Origin: Brachyhypopomus gauderio
Lineage: Eukaryota; Chordata; Actinopteri; Gymnotiformes; Hypopomidae
Assembly: GCF_052324685.1 (NCBI RefSeq)
Contig: NC_135220.1
Span: forward strand, 739,828 to 803,827
Length of the DNA stretch: 64,000 bases
Direction: 5' to 3'
Shown here: piece after piece, positions 25,608 through 35,512 of the stretch
Layout of the letters: every line of letters begins with the position of its first letter
Position numbering within the stretch: the stretch's first letter is position 1
Notes under the pieces: model-generated
Told to the model about the DNA's origin: nothing
Seen by the model: only the letters and a program-made list of their open reading frames with translations
Databases searched by the model: none
Translations under genes and position numbers: made by a program

Positions 25608-28600
25608 CGTTAGCGCCTGGACGGAATTGTGGGAACTTCATTCAGGGCTTTGTTAGACCTCCGGTGCGTTTGAACCGCTCGATAAATTCGCACTTTTCGC
25701 TTTCGTTCGCGTGTGTGAGCGTTGTGTGATATCCGACTTCTCCCGAATAAATGTTTAATTGTTGTCACGGTCTGTCCGTTTAAATACAGATGCGTATATC
25801 GACGAGTTTGGTGGTGAACAGTGGCGGCTGGCTGCCCAAATGCTGCCCGACACAAGCAGCACTTCAGCCCGCAGTTGTAGTGTCGGTGCCGGGCTGGATT
25901 ATTGTACAGTACTGTGTGTGTCCGCTCTCAGTGCCCGTCTTACACAAGTTTTGCTCGGTTTTGCTCGGGTGTTTCACTGACCAGTGAATCTTATCCCTCA
26001 TTACACCATTCACCAAACCTTTCTGAACATTGTACAACATAAATGTTGGACGAGCAAAATACTCTGGTAGCCTGACAACAAAATAAAACAGCACAAGTGT
26101 GTATTTATGTATAAATAAGAGTGATCATTAGTCATGGTGTGTGTTCATGTGAATCAGGAATCTGACAGCACAGCGAGACACTTTCAGTTCCTCGCCACAC
26201 TGTGCCTGAGTGGTGATGAAGGTCTATTTTAGTCTCTTCACACCCTTAACTCATTGTGAATACACCACGCTCCAGTCCCCTCTAACTGCAGCGGAGCAGG
26301 TCCACTTTCGGCTCTGAACGGGCAGCCTGCCCCGTTTGGGGTCCTTGGGGGGGGGGGGGGGGGGGGTTGTGATGGTCCGGGCTGACTCTGCAGAACCAGC
26401 CACCTGTGAACTTGGACATGAAGCTGTGACACCTTCAGCTGGGACATTCCTCACGAGGATGTCCTGGCTCTCTTTATGTCAGAGTCAGCTCCGCGTCCCG
26501 GGCCTGGGGGCAGTGGTGCACATGTATGATGGACACGGGTCCAGAGGGAGGGGGCTGTTGTAGACAGGGCTCAGCCACTTCTGTCTTTAGGGGGGCTGCT
26601 GCATGAACAGGCAAAAGACCCCAAGGCTGATCTTGCGACAGCTTTTAAAAATAAACATGGCTGAATGCATTATGTACGCCGTGTTTCTGTGACATTATAT
26701 ATTGGATCAGCACTAACAAATTTTGTAAATGTGAAACGGAGACCGTGACAGTTTCCTTGTTATACAAGTCTAGGGTCAAGTGGCCAGCAGCTCACTGCAC
26801 TGGGCCCGAGGAAAGTGATTTGTGCTTGTGGAAGTTATCTGGATTACCAAACAAGGTTCAAAAGGAACGTGATGGTTGCTTATTTTCTTCACTTGATCAC
26901 ACAGCTTCATTTGAACTTTTGATTATTTATGCTTGATTTATGCTCTACTGCTTAATTGTATTAGTTTTATGTAATTGTCTTGTGTCATTTGAATCTTTTC
27001 ACTGTTTTGAGTTGCAGCACCAACATCTTTGTGTGTGCGTTTTTTCCAGCTTGATTGGGACAGGCAGTCTCAACTGTGGGTATTAGTGGAATACACATTT
27101 CAGACGTATATTTTTCAATTCCTGTTCAACTATTCCTACCCTCAGTCTGAGTCCTTCCCAGCACACGTGGTCTTATTCTGCAGTGCAGGAGAGTTTGCCA
27201 GCCTCGACACTCTAATCCCAAAGGGACAAACCCACTGCTGTAGCTGTAGTATTGTAATTCATGACAAGTGCTCCAGCATGAGACAAACTGTCGTGATTTT
27301 TAAATCTTCAGTGTAACCTAGGCATACGCCATTTCTCAGGGTTCATGGTGGTTTGTCTAACGTGTGATCAGTCATATGTCCTTCAGAGACTGAGTAACGC
27401 CTTGGTGCGTGAAAACAAAAATGAAGCCCAGTAAGTGCAGCAGGAAGTGCAGGGCAGCTGGGAGCAGGTTTGGCAATATTGGCATTTAATTAAACCCCAC
27501 CAATGATTCCTGCTTCACATACAGCCAACACAGAAGAAGTCACGACCTCCGTACTAATCACCCTGGTACCGCCCACACCATCAGGTGTGGCAACATCCAG
27601 TGGCGTCATCCTGACACGCTGTACAACCCCGTCACAGTCGGGCTGGAGCCGGTGTGCGTTGTGTGTCATCAGCACTTCTGTGCTTGATGGTGGAAAATGC
27701 GACAGGCGCTGTCGGAGCGGAGCAGGTTTCCTGCTGATTCGAACTGGCACACGTTCTCAATGCTGAAATCGTTTTTTTTTAAAGCCACCTTCTGGACTTC
27801 GTATTTCCTAACTGCACTATTGCAAATGAACCGGTTAATGGCCAGTGCAGATCTAGTGGATGCAGAAAATGCCTTTGGGGTATTGAGCAATTTAGGCTAG
27901 TTTGAGTTACATATGCTCTATACACCAATAATCTGTTCTCTGTTATCTAACGCACATCAACTGGGATTGGGACTAATCATTGTTCTACTTGGCATTGTTT
28001 CCAAATTAAGAACTTGGTTTACTTGCTTCAGAAATGGTTTGGTCAGTAAGATCTGCTTTTCTGATACCCCATCATTCACGTTCCTCGTTTGAAAAGGAAT
28101 GCAGGAGGTAAAATGACCATGTCCATAACACGCCACTAATAGGTAGTCAACAAGAACATGCCATTGACTTTTTTTTGTGTCCTCATCCAAAGTTGAATAG
28201 CTAGCTGAATTCTGGTGGAGACCGTTCGTCCAGCAGGGCAGTGCTGAATTCTGGTGTTCCCCCTGTAAGGGAGTGCAACTCGGCCCTCGTCCACAGCTGT
28301 TCCCGGTGGGGCAGAAATGTTGGCAAGGATGGTGCAACTGCTAACAGATTTACTCTGAGGATATGATTGGCTTACGGGACACGCCGCAGTTCTCCTCGTT
28401 CTCTGCCGTGCATGGCGTGAACACTCGGGCAGCAGGTGTGGGAGTTGGGTCCCAGCCCTGTGGCACTGCCAACAGCAGTGGAGAGGATTCCTGCAGCCTC
28501 TCGTAGGGAACCGGGCCTGATACATTTGTCAACAAGTCCTCCAGAAATAAATTAATCGGGAAACCGAGGAAAGAACCTTGATGAAGGCAGCAGATTGTCT

Positions 28601-29139
28601 GATTATGACCATTCTAGCATTTTAGATTTAAATGCTTCGTGTTCTGATCACACAACTGTAAATAAGTTGCTAACTGCACATGGTAAATAATAACGGAGTT
28701 AATTAAGATCTTTTAAGAAGTTAAGATCTTTAAGATCTTTTCCACTGAAACTCAATGTAGAACGCATTCTTGTCACCTCCTACCAGACTCCTGCATTCTC
28801 CCAGTTTTGCTTCAGTAAAATCTTCTCCTCTTTGCACAAACTGATTAGACAACTCGGAGACGTCTTGTGTCCTTTATCACTTCAGGACCGGTTTGTTTGG
28901 GTGCGTGCCGATGGCCCTGAACTCGTCATCGTGTGCTGGAGGAGTGCACGTGCATGCCGCTGGACTGTTGTTGAACCACTGGTTCGGTGGGCGTTGATCT
29001 CCGAGACCCGAACACGTGCACGGCCCCATCACATTGCACTGGACACGGTCCTCTGAATTCCCGTTGCCATGGTGCATTGAGGGAGGGCTTTCAGCGTCCT
29101 TCTGCAGCTGCAAAACCTTTATTTAGACAATCGGGTCCC

Positions 29140-29276
29140 TCTGATTAAACAGGGTAAAATTGAGATTTAGCAGGGTAAAATTTTGACTAAGCAGGGTAAA
29201 TCTAGAATAAGCAGGGTAAATTGAGATTAAGTAAACTGGGTAAATTGAGATTAAGCAGGGTAAATCGAGACTTAAG
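29140..29276. repeat. Degenerate minisatellite, unit about 20-24 bp
   Basis: Six diverged copies around the consensus GAGATTAAGCAGGGTAAATT. One copy carries a small insertion (GTAAACTGGG). Confidence 0.9.
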
Positions 29277-29757
29277 AGACGAGAGGAAGCTCTTGTTTCT
29301 TACAGACGTTCCTGCGAGCACTGCAGCCCAGACGGATCTGTACATTTGGCAATATCATGCACCGGTGTGTTTTTGCCAAGACTTTTTTATATATATTATT
29401 TCGCAAAAACATTTCACACTACTGCATTGCAAGACTAGGGAACAGTGTGTTGGCTTTTCCGGGTGAGAAATGACATCCTGCTCTCGGTGTGTTTTTGAGC
29501 ACAGTGTGTATCAGCCTCAGAGGCTGCGTCTGCTGTCTGGGCCAGCTCCTGCAGTTCCTGCGCTCAGCCCAGACATGATCAAATGAGGAGGAGAAGGAGG
29601 TGGAGGGGGGGGGGTGTTCTCTGCCTTCCTCTCCCCTGAAGGTGTGCCCTGTGTCACAGCGCTGCCGAGCTGACACTCTGGTCCCTCTCTGTCTTTCATC
29701 TTTCTCTCTCTGTCTGTCTCCTCCTTTCCTCCAGCGTTGTTCATCCCCCACTCTTGC

Positions 29758-29759
<2 letters not shown>

Positions 29760-29818
<59 letters not shown>
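29760..29818. repeat. (TG)29 microsatellite
   Basis: Uninterrupted TG run in the presumed first intron of ctnnbip1. Confidence 0.98.
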
Positions 29819-29819
<1 letters not shown>

Positions 29820-30091
29820 AACAAACTCTTTTACTCGCTGTGCCCTTTGATCACTTCCCTTGTTGGGCCTCAGACGGACTTTTTTGAGGACATTTTTAAC
29901 ATTATGGTTTTAATTCCATGTTTGTCTCGGTTACATGTGTCTACTTGATTGGACGACTACTCATTGTGTCCGACGAGAGATCGAGACAATAACGTCCGAA
30001 GTCTCTGTCTTCAGACGGTGTGATCAGTATCTGCACAGCAGTGTCCTTGAGTACCAGACGGGAGTCTCGGCCCCTTTGTGCCATGTGCGGT

Positions 30092-30112
30092 GGGGGGGGG
30101 GGGGGGGGGGGG
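30092..30112. repeat. G21 homopolymer
   Basis: Twenty-one consecutive G followed by a TG repeat. Confidence 0.95.
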
Positions 30113-30378
30113 TGTGTGTGTGTGTGTGTTCTGTGCCACCTTTTTAATTAAACATCACCCCACATCGAGCCAGCCGTCAGCCTGCATTACAGGGGCCTCC
30201 AGCAGGCGTGTGGGTGAGGGGCGTTTGGAGCTGGGTGCTCGTGAACCCCGACGGAAGCCCCTCGAACGCTGCGTGTTTCCTTCCCATGATTTAGCCTCTT
30301 CCCTCTTAACTCGGCTGTTTTCGGATGCAGTCTGAAATGCAGACTGGAGGGGGGGGGTTATGGAGCGCTCTCAACAGT

Positions 30379-30398
30379 CCCCCCCCCCCCCCCCCCCC
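30379..30398. repeat. C20 homopolymer
   Basis: Twenty consecutive C, with a shorter G run about 30 bp upstream that could pair with it. Confidence 0.95.
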
Positions 30399-31110
30399 GT
30401 CTGCTCAGGTGCATGGTGGCCGGAAAGGGGAGTGGCCTCTGGCCCTGGGCCCCTCCCCTTTTCTTTTTTCTTCTCGTGCGTCTTTTAAAGGGCTGAGCAA
30501 AGAGCAGGGCTGTAGAAATGGGTCATTAGTTTGGGGGGAGGGGGCATGGGGGGGGGGGGGGAGACCTCAGAGAAACGTGGCATTAAATATGGATGAGCAC
30601 CATTTGTATTGCTCTGCCAGCCCGCACTGTGACTTCAAGAGCTGCGTAGTTTCCATCGTAGTGTGTGTGCGCGCGCGTGCGTGCGTGTGTGTGTGTGGGC
30701 GTGTAGGTAAGGGTGTGCGTGTGTTCTGCGGAGAAGCACTGATCAAGGGTTCCTGGTGATTAGAAGGTTTCCACTGCAGCATCCGTCTTTGTGGACGGCT
30801 CTACTGTGTTTTTTGTAGCTGGAGGACGGTGGTGTGTTTACAGCTAGTTTGGTGTAGACACACACAGCTAGAAAGGGCCCTGCTAGGTACTAGTGGGTTT
30901 GTTTGTTACTTCTAATAGTAAAAATAATAATGATGAGTATATTATCTAATGTAATAATTTGTAAAACTTTTTACAAATTTTTATATCAGTGTATACTTTT
31001 TTGAATAATCTTTGCTTTTCTTATATACATTTTATAGTACGTATGGTTTATGGATTCTGTTGGTGTTATGTTTGCATGGGAATTTTTTTTTGTTTAAATT
31101 CTCATATTCT

Positions 31111-31132
31111 GTGTGTGTGTGTGTGTGTGTGT
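31111..31132. repeat. ctnnbip1: (GT)11 next to the ctnnbip1 3' splice site
   Basis: GT dinucleotides end 11 nt before exon position 31144. They largely replace the usual polypyrimidine tract of the exon that carries the start codon. Confidence 0.95.
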
Positions 31133-31162
31133 TTACGCTGCAGTGCGTCAGGAGCAGGGGGG

Positions 31163-34100
31163 ATGAACCGTGAGGAGGCCCCTGGGAAGTCTCCTGAGGA
31201 GATGTACGTTCAGCAGAAGGTGCGAGTGCTGCTCATGTTGAAGAAGATGGGATCAAACGTAAGTGTCACACACCTCAGCCCTGCCCGTCTGCACAGACTC
31301 CACCACAAGGGTGCGCTCCCAACACCACATCTGGCATTTTGCCAGCTCGGCCACGCCTCACTGACGAACCGCCAGCTGGGGCGTGAATGTCAGAGCAGGA
31401 AAAATGACCAAACTGCCCGAGTCACGTCTTTTTCCCTTTACGTATTTCCCACAAAAGCCTTTTCACTCCGAGCTCGTTTTGCCCTGTTGCTTATTTGGCC
31501 TTGTGCTCCTTCTCTGACCCCCCCCCACGCACCCCCACCGCCGTGTGCGTGCAGCTGACGCCGAGCGAGGAAGCCTTCCTGCGAAACTACGCGGGCGTGG
31601 TGCACAGTCAGATGAGCCAGCTCCCACAGCACAACATCGACCAGGGTAAGGCCCTCGCCACCCACACCGTCGGACGGACTGGGTTCCATACAGCAGCAGA
31701 GCAGGGCCCGGCCGCATGCCTGCGTGTCTCGCTGAGTGTCTCGCTGAGTGTCTCGCTGCGTGTCTCGCTGCGTGTCTCGCTGCGTGTCTCGCTGCGTGTC
31801 TCGCTGCGTGTCTCGCTGCGTGTCTCGCTGCGTGTCTCGCTGCGTGTCTCGCTGCGTGCCTCGCTGCGTGTCTCACTAAAGGGCCGGGTGCTTGGAGGAG
31901 AGCCAGAGGGATTTGGTCTGACTTTATCCCCTTAGCCTGCTGCCAGGTGTGCAATTATGGTATACATCCAATCATTTTCTTTTAACCTCCCCAAAATCAC
32001 ATTTCTACTGATTTTGTAAGGAATAGCAGGTGAACACAAAACACCGTGTTGCATTGTCATTGACTATTTAAAAGATGGAGCACGTTCTCTCCATATAAAA
32101 GAAAATGCAGACAGAATTATTTTTGATTTTTTCCATATAGCAACAAGCAGAAAATTGACGACATTGCCTTTTTCTTTTCCTGCGCCATGGTCAGTATTCT
32201 TTTTCAACACCAGAGGGCGCCAAGTCAACATGATTGTGCCAACGTGACCCTCACGCACAAGGAAACAATGTGAAGCTGAAGCTCACCACAGGGACTGGTG
32301 CTCGTGATTCCAGCCGGACACATCAGCTGGGCTCCAGGCTCAGTTGAGCTGAGCGGCACTTTGTCCTGGTCCTGCTGGTTCCATTTGCTGGCCATCACAC
32401 CCAGCACGCTCGGGCCAGTCAGGTCATTGCTATCCACAGTGAAGCCCTAGGCCTGCAATTTGTCTCCATGACACTTCGCCTGTGTGTGTAGCCTGTGCGT
32501 TAAACACTCCCCCGTCTGCTTTCAAACCTTAATGAGGCACGGGGCCTTTTTGTGTTGAGCGAAACACTTTAATTCTATTTTGGAGATTAATGAAGGGGTC
32601 TGGAACGCGTGGCCTAATATGGACCAACAGCTAGCATAACACTAAGTTTGAGATATAAATACTTGCCTCGCAATCACAAGAATGTCAGCATTGTGTTTTT
32701 GTTTTATTATTTCTGTAGAATATCTGCGTAAATCCCATGTGGGACAGAGATGGATTTAATCACGTAGAGCATAACTGCTTTTACATTCATTACTGAGGCA
32801 ACTAAACCGATATCGCTCCATGTCTTGAATACGCACTGAAATATTAGTATTCATTTGTTCTTGTTTTTATTTCTGTGTGAATGGATGACTGGGTACCATT
32901 TTGTAAATGAACAGGGCTCCTTACCTAGATGATGTCTGACCGGAATTTCAGTGTTTTCTGTTCAGACATCATCTAGGTATAGAACCCTGTTCATTTTCTA
33001 AATGTTCCCTATTTATCCGAGTAAGTTAAGGAGACTTAACAGGATTTGACTTTTGATGTGTGAGGGTTTGTAATATATTATACATGGTAGAGGTGCCCGC
33101 TCTATTCCTGCATGAAGGAATGTATTTAGTTCAATAAACCTGGCTCCAGTGTTGAATAATCTGTTGTTTAAGACCGTGGTTCGTTGGATCAGGTTTGGAG
33201 TTCTGAGGGGCAGGAGAGCTTCAGAACGTGTCCAACCCAGAACGTGTCCAACCCTCCTTATGTTGTTCTGCGTCCCTTATTACTGGACTGGGATTTTTTT
33301 CACCATAGTTGATGAATTGACATTCTGGCTTTGTAATACCACATGGTGCTTTCAGGTTTCAGGCAGTGCTGTTAGTGCAGAATTTGAACTCCAAATCTGA
33401 ACAGCACTTTGAGAGATTATTGAAGGTTTCTGCAGCATGTGAATGGCTTGTTTGAAGCAAACAGAATGAAAGTAGTTACTGCTGAACCGTTGGATTTTTA
33501 ATGCAATCTTTTCTGTCAAATGGACTATGCTACTTTTGTTAGCAAAAAACGTACTTTCTCCATCTCTGGCTTGTTAGATTGGTGCTAACGAGTGTTTCAA
33601 GACATGGTGTGGCACAGTTTATCTTTCACTCCATTCTCTACATCCCCCCCCCCCCCCCCACGAGGGGTGTGGTTTACCCCCACTCAAGACATTATGCGCT
33701 CTGTCTCTATAGGTCGCTGTTGGGTGGGGCGGGGTTCACTGCGGTCGAAAGGCGCAGAGTGTGTGTGTGGGCAAAGTCGATTGGGGAGCATGCCGGTTAG
33801 CCAATCAGAGAGGCTGCAGGACTCTCGCCAGGAGTTCAGGGTAAGGAAAGCAGAGAGTGGAGTTTCCATGGCGACGAGGAGGCAGGGCTCCACGATGCCA
33901 TGTGACTGGAGGAGAGGATCGGGCCTGTTGGGGGGGAATGAGCCGGACTGTTAATTATAGGCGGACGATGTCGGAGCCGCGTTACGCACGCTTGTTGGAC
34001 CTTTAAGTGCCGCCCCTCCCCAACACCCTGCACACCAGGGTCACGCGTACTGGGCAACATCAGTGCAGATGCTCTTTACAGGGCCGGACCTGTAGTGCTG

Positions 34101-35424
34101 TGATGGGCCGTGGGGATCGATAGATCGGCCCACGTCGGTGCCGTCTGAACGCGTCGTCCATAACCGCACACACTGCGAATGCTGTGAGGGCCTCGACCTC
34201 CTGCAGACGGCTCCACTCTGAACGCCCTCCCAATTCACGAGACTGCTGGGGTGTAAGGGGGCTCGTTGTGACTGTTTGGCTCAGCCAGTGAGGCGTGTTT
34301 CTTAAAAAAAGGGGCCGCTTAGACAGACAGAGAGAGAGAGAGACTGTCCTGCGCTGTCCCGCACTCTCTGACAGTCCCGTTCTGACTCTGGTCCATTTTG
34401 CAAAGCTCTGCGGCCATCTTTACCATCCCTCCTCTCTCTGCTGCCATAGCGATGCGCTCGGCGTGCTGTTTCTGTTGAGTCATGATCACTGCGCTGCACC
34501 TTACACACTCGACTGCACACACCCAACGCAGGACACATGAATGCAGGCTGAACACAGGGCGCCTGAACGCAGGTCTACAGGCCGAGGAGAGTCCAGCTCC
34601 AGGCTAACAGAAGTGCTGCAGATTACACCCAACCGGGTCCTCGTTTTTTTTTTCAATAATAGAAATAATTGATCGATGGAAAAATGTGTAACATTCACAC
34701 ACTGCTGGGAGTGTTTTGCATTATTTTGGGATCTAATGAATCTGATTAACCTCATTTAAGGCTACGGTGTGTTCATCCGAGGGAGAAAGGGGCTGACGGA
34801 GAGAAGCACGGAGAAATGGTAGCAGGTAGCAGCTGTTTGTTGAGAGGCGTTAGCAGCCCGCAGGGTGGTGATGCAATCCGATTCCGCGCTGTTGCTAAGC
34901 GACGGCACCGTAGGGCCCTGACGTTTGTAGTGCGTTGGCTGGTGCCCGAGGGACCACGCCGCGCCTCGCGTGGGGTGCGGGCGCCGGGGGGGGGTGCGTT
35001 CGCCCCAGGGACAGGGAGCTCGCTTACGGCCGCCACGTTCACGCTCCGGACAGCCGACGGTCTGAGTTGATGTGGACCTCGGAGCGGTGAAACCTCGACT
35101 CGTCTGCGTCCCAAAGTGTGTTTGTGGTGTAGACATGGGGCTCGTGGTGCCCGTCGTGGTAGAAGGCAGCGTGTGTTTCTGTGAGAACGGCCCTTCTAAT
35201 CTCGTTTCAAAAGTTCTGTTGTATCACGAAGGTCAGGTGGGGAAATGTTTAGACATCTCCGCCTTTATTTTGTTGGAGTAGTGTGTGTTGTTTGATCCTG
35301 TGGTCCTTTTCCCCGTAGACCCAGAGGACGCGGTGTCCTTGAAACCCCAGCGTCTGTCCTCTCCCTGAACACACGGCTCCACGCTGCCTTACACAGGAGG
35401 CGCTTTCTTTCCCTCCGCAGACAG

Positions 35425-35512
<88 letters not shown>

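Larger units (their letters stand above)
25608..31143. other. Presumed first intron of ctnnbip1
   Basis: No coding exon was recognised between the CpG-rich region and 31144. The stretch holds G20 at 26347-26366, a degenerate 20-bp repeat near 29.2 kb, a TG repeat at 29.8 kb, and four further G or C runs (29605-29614, 30092-30112, 30379-30398, 30548-30561). A cluster of three AAGATCTT palindromes lies at 28705-28739. Confidence 0.45.

Noticed and set aside
28136-28525. Reverse-strand open frame of 129 codons in the ctnnbip1 5' intron
   Set aside because: There is no recognisable domain or splice context. Its composition resembles random GC-moderate sequence.
31463-31985. Open frames of up to 163 codons with RVSL, LAAC or ARHA repeats
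   Set aside because: They are products of the 12-bp minisatellite, which lacks stops in several frames.
33224-33255. Two copies of AACGTGTCCAACCC in tandem
   Set aside because: A single short duplication with no sign of function.
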